Shown one piece after another: positions 22,728 to 31,156 of a DNA stretch of 41,533 nucleotides (positions within the stretch are counted from its first letter, which is position 1; each line of letters opens with the position of its first letter). The position numbers and the translations under genes were made by a program. A model generated the notes under the pieces. That model was not told where the DNA came from. It saw only the letters and a program-made list of their open reading frames with translations, and did no database searches. The stretch comes from JALZBL01 sp040004775 (lineage in GTDB: Bacteria; Actinomycetota; Actinomycetes; Mycobacteriales; Jatrophihabitantaceae): contig JBDUAD010000011.1 in assembly GCA_040004775.1 (NCBI GenBank), forward strand, positions 1-41,533, given 5' to 3'.

Positions 22728-23479
22728 TGGTGACCGAGACGATGGTGATCTTCCGGCGGCAGATGCGGATACTCCTGCGGAACCCGGTCTGGGTTTTCTT
22801 CGGCCTGACCCAGCCGGTCCTCTACCTGGTGCTGTTCGGGCCATTGCTGAAGAACGTGAGCGGGGGTGGCCTCGGCGGCGACGACGCATGGCGGATCTTC
22901 GTGCCCGGGCTGCTGCTCCAGCTGGCGATTTTCGGGGCCGGCTTCGCGGGGTTCGGGATCATCCAGGAGCTGCGCGAAGGCGTCATCGACCGGCAGCGGG
23001 TCACGCCGGCCCGACGCATCTCACTGATCTTCGGACGGACCCTGTCCAACATGGTGACCATCGGCGTGCAGGGTGCGGTCCTGGTCATCGTCGCCCTGCC
23101 GTTCGGCCTCTCGGCCTCGGTCAGCGGGATCGTCGCGTCCCTGGTGATCATTTGCCTGCTCGCCCTCGGGATCTCGGCGGCGTCCTACGCGATGGGTCTG
23201 ATCCTGAAGGACGAGGACGCCTTTGCTCCGTTCATCCAAGGCGTCTCGTTGCCGCTGCTGTTGCTCTCGGGCGTACTGCTGCCGATGTCGTTGGCGCCGG
23301 CCTGGCTGCGCCACACGTCGCAGGTCAATCCGCTGACCTACGTAGTCGATGCAACCCGGGCGTTGTTCCGCGGGGACTTCGCCAACCGGGACGTGTTGAT
23401 CGGCGTCCTGGTGACCGTGGCGCTGGGTGCACTGCTGGCCTGGTGGGGATCGCGCACCTTCCAGCGCCAGAGCGCCTGA
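22727..23479 (+). CDS. ABC-2 type permease, DrrB-type
   Basis: A 250-residue membrane protein with about six transmembrane helices and the ABC-2 signature region (PGLLLQLAIFGAGFAGFGII, ELREGVIDRQRVTPARR). The N-terminal RNPVWVFFGLTQPVLYLVLFG is typical of DrrB/YadH-like permeases. Its ATG overlaps the ATPase stop by one base (TGATG), so translation is coupled. With the ATPase it forms a complete two-gene exporter. Confidence 0.9.
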   Translation: MVTETMVIFRRQMRILLRNPVWVFFGLTQPVLYLVLFGPLLKNVSGGGLGGDDAWRIFVPGLLLQLAIFGAGFAGFGIIQELREGVIDRQRVTPARRISLIFGRTLSNMVTIGVQGAVLVIVALPFGLSASVSGIVASLVIICLLALGISAASYAMGLILKDEDAFAPFIQGVSLPLLLLSGVLLPMSLAPAWLRHTSQVNPLTYVVDATRALFRGDFANRDVLIGVLVTVALGALLAWWGSRTFQRQSA

Positions 23480-23511
23480 AGTCATTGGGGAGCCCCGAAG
23501 GAGGAAAGACC

Positions 23512-23915
23512 ATGATGACGAACAGCACGTTCGCGCGCTGATTGAACGCTGGGCCGTCGCCGTGCACGAGGGCGACCTCGACACCGTGGTGCGCGACCAC
23601 GCGCCGGACATCGTGATGTTCGATGTCTCGCCGCCCGAGCAGGGTGTCCGCGGCGTGGACGAGTACCGCGCCACCTGGCCCGGCTTCTTCGAGTGGCAGG
23701 CGTCCGGCGCGGTGTTCGAGATCGAGTCCTTGGCTGTGACGAGCGGCGAGGACGTCGCCTTCGCCGTCGCGCTGCTGCGCTGCGGCACGCCCGAGGACTT
23801 CGCGCGCGAACCGGAAAAGCGCCTTCGCCTCACGATCGGCCTGCGAAAGGTCGAGGACCGGTGGATCGTCACCCATGAACACCACTCGTTCACCGACACG
23901 ACCGACGAAAGCTGA
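23512..23915 (+). CDS. SnoaL-like/ketosteroid-isomerase-fold protein with a start-site anomaly
   Basis: Residues from HVRALIERWAVAVHEGDLDT to the end (WIVTHEHHSFTD) form a full NTF2-like/SnoaL_3 domain of about 130 residues. GGAGGAAAGACC precedes ATGATG at 23512, but in that frame a TGA follows after nine codons. The domain lies in another frame, entered as DEQHVRAL immediately after. Insertion of one base after ATGATG would restore a normal gene. No ATG or GTG in the domain's own frame lies near the ribosome binding site. It is therefore either a start-proximal one-base deletion or translation from a rare codon. It is the third gene of the exporter operon. Confidence 0.6.
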
Positions 23916-23943
23916 CGCCGGTCGTTCCGACCGACCTTGCGGT

Positions 23944-23959
23944 CCTTGACACGTCAAGG
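23944..23959. promoter_or_regulatory. Candidate operator ahead of the APC permease
   Basis: CCTTGAC and GTCAAGG are perfect seven-base arms around AC. The embedded TTGACA could serve as a -35 box. The half-site GTCAAG is the one used in the PadR sites, but here the halves face outward. Confidence 0.4.
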
Positions 23960-23982
23960 CCTGGTGCGCGAATCTCTGTCGA

Positions 23983-24006
23983 CATTCGTTCGGACCCGTA
24001 CGAATG
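23983..24006. promoter_or_regulatory. Second inverted repeat ahead of the APC permease
   Basis: CATTCGT (23983-23989) and ACGAATG (24000-24006) are perfect arms with a ten-base spacer, ending 20 bases before the start codon. The wide spacing suits a dimeric regulator or an mRNA hairpin near the ribosome binding site. Confidence 0.4.
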
Positions 24007-24026
24007 ATCGTTTGCCAGGAGGCACC

Positions 24027-25601
24027 ATGACGGCCACTGCGACCGACGCCCCCGAGACGTCACTGCGGCGCGGCCGCCTGGGTGTCATCGGGATCGTGTT
24101 CTTCGTCATCGCGGCGGCCAGTCCGTTGGTCGGCATGACCGGCGCGCTGCCGCCGGCCATGGCCCTGGGCAACGGCACCGGCGTACCCGGCGCGTACCTG
24201 GCCGTCGGTCTCGTCCTGCTGGTCTTCAGCGTCGGCTACTCGGCCATGAGCCACCGTGTCACCAATGCGGGAGCGTTTTACGCCTACGTCGGGCGGGGCC
24301 TCGGCATCGGTCCGGGCGTGGGCAGCGCCTACGTTTCGCTGGTGGCCTACGTCGCCATTCAGCTGGCCATTTTCGGCTTCTTCGGCGCGACGATGAAGGC
24401 CCAGATGGAGGACAAGTTCTCACTGTCCCTGTCGTGGTGGCTGTGGGCGCTGATCGCCTGGGCGGTCGTCCTGCTGCTGTCGTTGTTCAGCGTGGACGTC
24501 GGCGCCAAGCTGCTCGGCGTCCTCATGCTGTTCGAGCTGGCGTCGCTGGCGCTGTTGTCCATCGCGGTGTTCGTGCGCGGCGGGGGCAAGCAGGGCGTCG
24601 ACTTCGGCGCGTCCTTCTCCCCGTCGAACGTGCTCAGCGGTGGCTTCACCGGATCGGCCGGCATCGCGCTCGCCTTCGCCTTCGCGTCCTTCATCGGTTT
24701 CGAGGCCACCGCGATCTACGGTGAGGAAGCTCGCGACCCCAAGCGGTCGGTGCCACGCGCCACATACCTCGCGGTCATCGTCATCACTGTCCTGTTCGCC
24801 GCCACCACGCTGGCCGTGGTCAGCGGACTCGGTACATCGACCGCCGTGGACCAGGCGCTCAAGCTGTCCACCGTCGACGAGGTGCCGTTGGCCAATCCGG
24901 CCGCCGTCCTCTACTCGGTGGCCACCGACAACGTCGGTTCCTGGCTGGCGACCCTGATGAGCTGGCTGGTGCTGAGCAGCCTGTTCGCCGGGCTGCTGGC
25001 GTTCCAGAACTCCGCCGCGCGGTACTTCTTCGCCATGGGCCGCTCCGGCGCGCTGCCCTTGGTGCTGGAGCGGGTGAACCGAGCCGGCGCGCCGATCGTC
25101 GCCTCGATCACCACCGCGGTGATCACCGGCGTAGTCATCGTGGTGTTCGCCGTGGCCGACCTCGACCCCGTGGTCAAGCTGTTCTTCTGGATGAGCGGTC
25201 TGGCCGTGGTGGCCATCGTGCTGGTCGAGGCGCTGGTTTGCCTGGCGGTGATCGCCTACTTCCGGCGCGACAGTCGGGACGGTCGCGGAAACGGCGCCGA
25301 CGGCCTCGACGACACCGCGGACCAGGACCGCAGCGGCGGTGGTGTGATCCGCACCGTGGTCGCACCGGTGATCGCGTTGATCGGACTGCTCATCGGCGAG
25401 TACCTGCTCATCGCCCGGTTCGGGCTGCTGGCCGGCACGGTGGCCGAGGGCAAAGACCCTACCAAAGACCTGTTCGCGCTGAGCACGGTCGGCTGGGTGC
25501 TGGTGGCGCTCCCGTTCGCGATGTTCGTCGTCGGGCTGCTCATCGGCCTGGCCCGGCGCAACGCCGAGAACGCCGACGCCCTGCGCAACTTCGTGAGCTG
25601 A
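24027..25601 (+). CDS. APC-superfamily amino acid permease
   Basis: A 524-residue transporter of the amino acid-polyamine-organocation superfamily with about 12 transmembrane helices. The first helix carries the unwound-helix motif region (FFVIAAASPLVGMTGALPPAM), and ASFIGFEATAIYGEEARDPKR after helix 6 is the classic APC loop. A charged Arg/Gly/Asp-rich linker (about residues 435-462) separates the last helices. The start is the ATG at 24027 with AGGAGG six bases upstream. It lies five bases ahead of a flavin-dependent monooxygenase gene, so import of a substrate amine or amino acid and its oxidation may be linked. Confidence 0.9.
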   Translation: MTATATDAPETSLRRGRLGVIGIVFFVIAAASPLVGMTGALPPAMALGNGTGVPGAYLAVGLVLLVFSVGYSAMSHRVTNAGAFYAYVGRGLGIGPGVGSAYVSLVAYVAIQLAIFGFFGATMKAQMEDKFSLSLSWWLWALIAWAVVLLLSLFSVDVGAKLLGVLMLFELASLALLSIAVFVRGGGKQGVDFGASFSPSNVLSGGFTGSAGIALAFAFASFIGFEATAIYGEEARDPKRSVPRATYLAVIVITVLFAATTLAVVSGLGTSTAVDQALKLSTVDEVPLANPAAVLYSVATDNVGSWLATLMSWLVLSSLFAGLLAFQNSAARYFFAMGRSGALPLVLERVNRAGAPIVASITTAVITGVVIVVFAVADLDPVVKLFFWMSGLAVVAIVLVEALVCLAVIAYFRRDSRDGRGNGADGLDDTADQDRSGGGVIRTVVAPVIALIGLLIGEYLLIARFGLLAGTVAEGKDPTKDLFALSTVGWVLVALPFAMFVVGLLIGLARRNAENADALRNFVS

Positions 25602-25606
25602 GCGCG

Positions 25607-26551
25607 GTGGCGGTGCCGCCGCAGCCCCGGGTGCTGGTCGTGCTCAGCGAGAACTGGACGCTCACCTCCGCCCGGGATCTGCCCGACCTGGTCCGCATGG
25701 CCCAGGAGGCCGAGCAGGCCGGCGTCGACGGGGTCATGGTCAGCCAGCACATCGTGCTCGGGCCGTCGGCCGGGGCGGCCGGCCCCATGGCCAATCCGCG
25801 CCAGTACGCCATGCCCGGCAACCAGGACCCGGCCATGCCGTGGCCCTCGTCGCTGCTGCTGCTGGCCGCGGTGGCCGCGCGCACCAGCACCCTTCGGCTG
25901 GTGGCGGGGGCGATCATCGCGCCACTGCAGCACCCGCTGATCCTGGCTAAGGATCTCGCCACCCTCGATCTGCTGTCGGCCGGTCGGCTGGTGGTGCTGC
26001 CGACGGTGTCGTGGCACGAGGAGGAGTACGCCGCCCTCGGCGTGCCGTATCGCCAACGTGGTGCCCGCCTTGACGAGCACCTGGCCGTGTGGCGAGCGGC
26101 CTGGTCCGGCGCCCCGGTGTCGAATCCCGGACCGCACTACCGCTTCGACACCGTCTACGTCCAGCCCAGCCCGCACCGACCCGGTGGACCGCCGCTGTGG
26201 TTCGGCTCGAGCGGGATGCATCCTGCGCTGCTGCGCCGGCTGGTCGAGTACGGCTCGGGGTGGAATCCGCTCGGCGCGCCGACGGCCGCAGACCGCGAGC
26301 GCCTGGCCACGGCGATGGTCGCAGCCGGCCGTAGCGTCCATGAGCTGGAACTGGTGGGCGGGACGCGGGCCGTCTTTGCGTCCACCGACCGCCCGGCCGA
26401 CTTCGACGAGGCCTTCGCCGCCATACCCGACCAGCTGGCCGCCGGGTTCGCGACGTTCTGCGTCAAGCCATCGCAGCTGACCGACGACCGCTCGGCCTGG
26501 GGCGCGACGTGCCGGCGAGCGGTGCAACGGATCGAATCGCTGACCGGATGA
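25607..26551 (+). CDS. LLM-class flavin-dependent oxidoreductase
   Basis: A 314-residue luciferase-like monooxygenase, probably F420- or FMN-dependent. It has the (beta/alpha)8 pattern: VLVVLSENWTL, AEQAGVDGVMVSQHIVLGPS, TSTLRLVAGAIIAPLQHPLI, LILAKDLATLDLLSAGRLVV, and PPLWFGSSGMHPALLRRLVE. The GTG at 25607 lies five bases after the permease stop, so the two are co-transcribed. The open frame continues much further upstream inside the permease gene, but that part is not protein-like. The substrate is unknown. Confidence 0.85.
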   Translation: MAVPPQPRVLVVLSENWTLTSARDLPDLVRMAQEAEQAGVDGVMVSQHIVLGPSAGAAGPMANPRQYAMPGNQDPAMPWPSSLLLLAAVAARTSTLRLVAGAIIAPLQHPLILAKDLATLDLLSAGRLVVLPTVSWHEEEYAALGVPYRQRGARLDEHLAVWRAAWSGAPVSNPGPHYRFDTVYVQPSPHRPGGPPLWFGSSGMHPALLRRLVEYGSGWNPLGAPTAADRERLATAMVAAGRSVHELELVGGTRAVFASTDRPADFDEAFAAIPDQLAAGFATFCVKPSQLTDDRSAWGATCRRAVQRIESLTG

Positions 26552-26776
26552 CTGACGACCACAACCGGGCGGCCGGCCAGCCCCTGGCGGCGCTGCGACG
26601 CCCGGGTGGTCACGAACGACACGTTGACGTGCGGACAAGTCACCGGGTCCGTCGCCGACCGTCGGACGGTCGGGTTCTCGTCGCCCAGGCGGCACACCAT
26701 CAGGCGCGTGGTGACGGCGGGCCGCAGGTCAGATACCGCTGGCGGTCGCCGCCCAGGCCGGTTCCTGCGCCGCCCT

Positions 26777-27316
26777 TCACCGCGTGGACGTGCGAGCACC
26801 GACCGGGCGATCACCGTCGGCCTGCGCCGCCAGGTTGTCCCAGATCACCGCACCGATTTGGCCGAGCGTGGCGAACTGCTCGGGCGTCAGTGGATCCAGA
26901 AGGTAGCGGCGCACCGCCTGGACGTGGTGGGGCGCGGCCCGCTGCAGCAGCGCCATGCCGCCGTCGGTCAGGTGGGCCACCTGGCCCCGGCGGTCGGTGT
27001 CGCACTCGACCCGCTCGACCCAGCCCTGCTCCTCAAGCCGAGCCACCGCGTGGGAGAGCCGGCTGCGCGAGGACCGGGTGGCATCGGCCAACTCGCTCAT
27101 CCGCATGGAGCGCTCGGGCGCCTCGGACAGGCGCACGAAGATCTCGTAGTAGCCGTGGGGCAGCCCGAACTCGGTGAGCAGGTCGTGATCGATGGTGTCG
27201 AGCAGGCGCTGCGTCGAGTAGAGGAAAGCTCTCCAGTGCTTCTGCTCGTCGTCGGAGAGCCAGCTCGGCTCGGTCGGCGCGGGCCCGGTCCTGGGCTCGA
27301 CAGCGGTCTGCTTCAC
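26777..27316 (-). CDS. MarR-family transcriptional regulator
   Basis: A 179-residue MarR protein. The winged helix lies at about residues 55-125 (FGLPHGYYEIFVRLSEAP, MRMSELADATRSSRSRLSHA, VARLEEQGWVERVECDTDRR). An N-terminal extension of some 35 residues and C-terminal dimerisation helices complete it. The most likely start is the GTG at 27316 with GGAA upstream; the open frame continues far beyond, opposite serA, and is spurious there. It converges on the permease/monooxygenase operon with a 225-base gap in which I see no gene. It may regulate that operon. Confidence 0.88.
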   Translation of the reverse strand: MKQTAVEPRTGPAPTEPSWLSDDEQKHWRAFLYSTQRLLDTIDHDLLTEFGLPHGYYEIFVRLSEAPERSMRMSELADATRSSRSRLSHAVARLEEQGWVERVECDTDRRGQVAHLTDGGMALLQRAAPHHVQAVRRYLLDPLTPEQFATLGQIGAVIWDNLAAQADGDRPVGARTSTR

Positions 27317-27433
27317 GAGTTCCAGGATAGTTGAAACCTGCACGCATCCGGCCGGCGCCAAAGAGCCGGACGGGCCGTCGCAGCCGCCTACACTGGCCGC
27401 TCGCTGCGATTTCCGCCCTTCGAAGGACGATCC

Positions 27434-28639
27434 GTGCCCGCTCTGCGTGCCCTGCTGCTCGAACAGATCCATCCCGACGCGATCGACCTGCTGACCTCGG
27501 CCGGCTTCGACGTGGAGTCGGTCGACCGAGCGCTCGACCAGGACGAGCTGGTCGCCCGATTGCCCGGCGTGCACCTGCTCGGGATCCGGTCCAAGACGCG
27601 GCTGACCCAGGCCGCGCTGACCGCCGGGTCCGACCTGATCGCGATCGGGGCCTTCTGCATCGGCACGAACCAGATCGACCTCGAGGCCGCCTCGGCGCGC
27701 GGCGTCGCGGTGTTCAACGCACCGTTCTCCAACACCCGCAGCGTGGTCGAGCTGGCCATCTCGGAGATCATCGCGCTGACCCGCCGGTTGACCGAGAAGA
27801 ACGAAGGCATGCACGCCGGCGTGTGGGACAAGTCGGCCGACGGCGCGCATGAGGTTCGGGGCCGCACTCTCGGGATCGTCGGTTACGGCAACATCGGGAC
27901 CCAGCTGTCGGTCCTGGCCGAGAACCTCGGCATGCGGGTGATCTTCTTCGACACCGCGGACCGGCTGGCCCTCGGCAACGCCGTGCGGGCGCTCACCCTC
28001 GACGAGCTGCTCGAGCAGTCCGACGTCGTCACGCTGCACGTCGACGGCCGGGCGAGCAACCGCAACATCTTCGGAACCAAGGAGCTGGCCCGGATGCGCC
28101 GGGGCAGCATCCTGCTCAATCTGTCCCGCGGCTTCGTCGTCGACTACGCCGCCCTGGGCGAGCACATCGAGTCCGGTCACCTCTCCGGCGCCGCGGTCGA
28201 CGTCTTTCCGCACGAGCCCAAGGGCCGCGGTGACGAGTTCGTCTCGGAGCTGCGCGGCCTGCCCAACGTCATCCTGACCCCGCACATCGGCGGGTCGACC
28301 GAGGAAGCTCAGCAGGACATCGGCCGGTTCGTGGCCGGCAAGTTTCGCGACTTCGTGGCCGACGGGAACACGTCCCTGAGCGTCAACCTGCCTCCGATCG
28401 CCCTGCCGCAGCGGGCCGGCAGCCTGCGCCTGGTCCACGTACACCACAACGTCCCCGGCGTGCTGGCCCGGATCAACGGTCTGTTGGCCGAGCACGCGGT
28501 GAACGTGGAAGCGCAGCTGCTCGGGACCCGGGGCGAGATCGGCTACGTGGTGACCGACAGCGCCAGCGGCACCACGCAGGCCATCGTGGATGAGATCCGG
28601 GCCATGCCCGAAACCATCCGGCTGCGCGTCATCTTCTAG
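27434..28639 (+). CDS. serA: D-3-phosphoglycerate dehydrogenase, short ACT-containing form
   Basis: A 401-residue enzyme for the first step of serine synthesis (3-phosphoglycerate to 3-phosphohydroxypyruvate, NAD-dependent). It has the N-terminal catalytic half with GAFCIGTNQIDL, the Rossmann motif GIVGYGNIG (residues 147-155), the substrate Arg in NLSRGFVVD, the catalytic His in TPHIGGSTEEA, and a C-terminal ACT domain (about residues 327-401, HHNVPGVLARINGLLAEHAV). This is the E. coli-like length, not the roughly 530-residue form with an extra domain typical of many actinobacteria. The start is a GTG at 27434. A TACACT -10-like box lies at 27389-27394. Confidence 0.92.
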   Translation: MPALRALLLEQIHPDAIDLLTSAGFDVESVDRALDQDELVARLPGVHLLGIRSKTRLTQAALTAGSDLIAIGAFCIGTNQIDLEAASARGVAVFNAPFSNTRSVVELAISEIIALTRRLTEKNEGMHAGVWDKSADGAHEVRGRTLGIVGYGNIGTQLSVLAENLGMRVIFFDTADRLALGNAVRALTLDELLEQSDVVTLHVDGRASNRNIFGTKELARMRRGSILLNLSRGFVVDYAALGEHIESGHLSGAAVDVFPHEPKGRGDEFVSELRGLPNVILTPHIGGSTEEAQQDIGRFVAGKFRDFVADGNTSLSVNLPPIALPQRAGSLRLVHVHHNVPGVLARINGLLAEHAVNVEAQLLGTRGEIGYVVTDSASGTTQAIVDEIRAMPETIRLRVIF

Positions 28640-29109
28640 CCCCTCGTGGCCCAGCCCCGGTCGGGCCTCTGACTGCGCGGCCGCGCCAGGGCCGGCGCGG
28701 CAACCGGGGGTGCGATCTGCGGATCCTCGGTAGCCACGGTGCTGGTGGACACCAGCCGAGCGTCGGCGACGTCATAAAAGGTCATCGACGTCAGCGGCGG
28801 GGAGTAGGCGTGAACGCTGACCGCCGGCTCTCTCGCGACGTTGCGGACGTCGTGCACCCGACGAGCGTCGAACGCGACCGACGATCCGGCCGGACGGCGA
28901 TACCCGATCAGCGGGGCGCTGCGGTGAGCGCGCGGCTGATGGATCGCCTCGGACAGGCTGCCCGCGGCGATCTCGTCGGCGAGAAAGCGGGTGTACTGCA
29001 GAAGCTGCGGTGGGTTCAGCGGCGGCCGCGAAAGTTGATGCGCATAACCTACCAGTCCGACAGGGTTGCATCCAGACGCCGGGCAGCGGTCGTGAGCGCA
29101 CCGCGCCAC
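28636..29109 (-). pseudogene. Cysteine dioxygenase-like protein with internal deletion
   Basis: The frame reads PLNPPQLLQYTRFLADEIA near the start, as in actinobacterial cysteine dioxygenase-type cupins, and ends FDARRVHDVRNVAREPAVSV, then HAYSPPLTSMTFYD, their typical second cupin motif and C-terminus. Between them the first cupin motif with its His-x-His metal ligands, about 40 residues, is missing. Only the second-motif His survives, so iron binding and catalysis should be lost. No good ribosome binding site precedes the GTG at 29109. It is divergent from the acyl-CoA dehydrogenase gene. Confidence 0.65.
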
Positions 29110-29125
29110 CCAATCAGGAATCGCC

Positions 29126-29174
29126 TTGCCGGGTCGCTACTGACGAGTAATGTTCTGAGTTACCGGCCGGTAAC
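29126..29174 (+). promoter_or_regulatory. Promoter and palindromic operator of the acyl-CoA dehydrogenase gene
   Basis: TTGCCG (29126-29131) and TAATGT (29148-29153), 16 bases apart, resemble -35 and -10 boxes. The perfect 16-base palindrome GTTACCGGCCGGTAAC (29159-29174) covers the expected transcription start, an ideal place for a repressor. TTAC...GTAA-ended palindromes are common for TetR-type regulators; which protein binds here is not shown. Confidence 0.6.
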
Positions 29175-29204
29175 CTGCGGTCGCCGACCCGGAAGGACCC
29201 TGCA

Positions 29205-31037
29205 ATGGGCCACTACAAGGCGAATCTGCGCGATATCGAATTCAACCTGTTCGAGGTTCTGGGCACGCAGGACCGACTCGGGCAGGGGCCGTTCGCCGAG
29301 ATCGACACCGACACCGCACGCAGCATCCTGGCCGAGGTGCGCACCTTGGCCGAGGGCCCGGTGGCCGAGTCCTTCGCCGATGCCGACCGCAACCCGCCGG
29401 TGTTCGACCCGGCCACCGCCAGCGTGGTCATGCCGGAGTCGTTCACGAAGTCCTACCGGGCCTGGGATGACGCCGAGTGGTGGCGTCTGAGCCTGCCGAC
29501 TGAGCTGGACGGCTCTCTAGCCCCGCGCTCGTTGAACTGGGCCGTGGTGGAGATGGTGCTCGGCGCAAACCCGGCCGTGCACATGTACAACAGCGGTCCG
29601 GCCTTCGCCGCCCTGATGTATGAGATCGGCAACGACACCCAGAAGTCCATCGCCCGCCTCATCGTGGAGCGCCGGTGGGGTTCCACGATGGTGCTCACCG
29701 AGCCCGACGCCGGGTCGGACGTGGGCGCCGGGCGCACGCGTGCGGTCGAACAGGCCGACGGCTCCTGGCACATCAAAGGCGTCAAGCGCTTTATCACCAG
29801 CGCCGAGCACAACCTGAGCGAAAACATCATTCACCTGGTCCTGGCCCGGCCGGAAGGTGCCGGACACGGCACCAAGGGGCTGTCGTTGTTCGTCGTGCCG
29901 AAGTTCTTCTTCGACGCCGAGACCGGGGCTCTCGGCGGACGCAACGGCGTCTACGTCACCAACGTCGAGCACAAGATGGGCCTCAAGGCCTCCACCACCT
30001 GCGAGCTGCGCTTCGGCGAGACCACGCCGGCGGTCGGGTACCTCGTCGGCGACGTCCACGACGGCATCGCGCAGATGTTCCGCGTCATCGAGCACGCCCG
30101 GATGATGGTCGGTACCAAGTCGATGGCCACGCTGTCGACCGGCTACCTCAACGCCCTGGAGTACGCCAAGACCCGCGTGCAGTCGGCCGACCTGGCCCAG
30201 ATGGCCGACAAGACGGCCCCGCGGGTCACGATCATCCACCACCCCGACGTGCGCCGGTCACTGCTGCTGCAGAAGGCCTACGCCGAGGGGCTGCGCGCGG
30301 TGACGCTCTACACCGCGTCCATCCAGGACCGCATCCAGCAGGCTGAGTTCGACGGCACGGACACCGTCGAGCTGGCCGCGCTCAACGACCTGCTGCTGCC
30401 AATCGTCAAGGGTGTGAGCAGTGAGCGGGCATACGAGCAGCTGGCTCAGTCGCTGCAGACCTTCGGTGGCTCCGGGTTCCTGCAGGACTACCCGATCGAG
30501 CAGTACGTCCGGGACGCCAAGATCGACAGTCTGTACGAGGGCACTACCGCGATCCAGGCCCAGGACTTCTTCTTCCGCAAGATCGTGCGCAACCAGGGCG
30601 CGGCTCTGGGCTCGCTGACCGGCGAGATCAGCGCCTTCTGCGACTCCATCGCCGAGGAGGGCCGGCTCAAGGAGGACCGCGAGGCGCTGCTTCACGCGCT
30701 GGCCGACGTCGGCGCGATGGTCGATGCCATGAGCGACCAGCTGCAATCGGCGCAGAACGACGTGACCAACATTTACAAGGTGGGGCTGAACACCACCCGG
30801 TTGCTCATGAGTGCCGGTGATCTGGTCATCGGCTACCTCTTGCTGCGCCAGGCGGTGGTGGCGCTGCAGCGCCTCGCCGGGAACGGGCTGTCCGCGTCCG
30901 ACATCGCGTTCTACGGAGGCAAGCCGGTGGTCGCGCACTTCTTCGCCCAGACCGTCCTGCCCGAGCTCGCCGCGCGGCGCACGGTGACCGAGGGCGTCGA
31001 CCTCGCTGCGATGGAACTGCCTGAGCAGTCCTTCTAG
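29205..31037 (+). CDS. fadE5: Acyl-CoA dehydrogenase, FadE5-like
   Basis: A 610-residue FAD enzyme of fatty-acid beta-oxidation. It strongly resembles mycobacterial FadE5: MGHYKANLRDIEFNLFEVLG at the start, the flavin-binding VLTEPDAGSDVGAGRTRAV, FVTSAEH-like strand, ARMMVGTKSMATLSTGYLNA and the catalytic region DAKIDSLYEGTTAIQAQDFF, where Glu of YEGTT is the base. The extra N- and C-terminal helical domains are complete. FadE5 is known as a broad-specificity dehydrogenase. GGAAGGA lies seven bases before the ATG. It has its own promoter with a palindromic operator; no beta-oxidation gene follows. Confidence 0.92.
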   Translation: MGHYKANLRDIEFNLFEVLGTQDRLGQGPFAEIDTDTARSILAEVRTLAEGPVAESFADADRNPPVFDPATASVVMPESFTKSYRAWDDAEWWRLSLPTELDGSLAPRSLNWAVVEMVLGANPAVHMYNSGPAFAALMYEIGNDTQKSIARLIVERRWGSTMVLTEPDAGSDVGAGRTRAVEQADGSWHIKGVKRFITSAEHNLSENIIHLVLARPEGAGHGTKGLSLFVVPKFFFDAETGALGGRNGVYVTNVEHKMGLKASTTCELRFGETTPAVGYLVGDVHDGIAQMFRVIEHARMMVGTKSMATLSTGYLNALEYAKTRVQSADLAQMADKTAPRVTIIHHPDVRRSLLLQKAYAEGLRAVTLYTASIQDRIQQAEFDGTDTVELAALNDLLLPIVKGVSSERAYEQLAQSLQTFGGSGFLQDYPIEQYVRDAKIDSLYEGTTAIQAQDFFFRKIVRNQGAALGSLTGEISAFCDSIAEEGRLKEDREALLHALADVGAMVDAMSDQLQSAQNDVTNIYKVGLNTTRLLMSAGDLVIGYLLLRQAVVALQRLAGNGLSASDIAFYGGKPVVAHFFAQTVLPELAARRTVTEGVDLAAMELPEQSF

Positions 31038-31156
31038 TACGAACCATCCGTGTCAGCCGGCGGTACCGAGCGGGCCCGACCGGGCGGATTCCGGTTCCGA
31101 TCGGCCGATCTGCCCTCCGGCTCGCTCGAGGTCGGCGGCATCACGGCGCCGGGCAA

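Noticed and set aside
25238..25606. N-terminal extension of the LLM oxidoreductase frame inside the permease gene
   Set aside because: Arg/Pro-rich non-protein sequence; the GTG at 25607 gives a normal enzyme start.
26552..26776. Possible short gene between the LLM and MarR genes on the minus strand
   Set aside because: The open frame has no ribosome binding site, no recognisable motif and composition like antisense noise.
26777..28495. A 572-codon open frame on the minus strand opposite serA
   Set aside because: Only the part up to 27316 is the MarR gene; the rest is a GC-driven shadow of serA with no domain.
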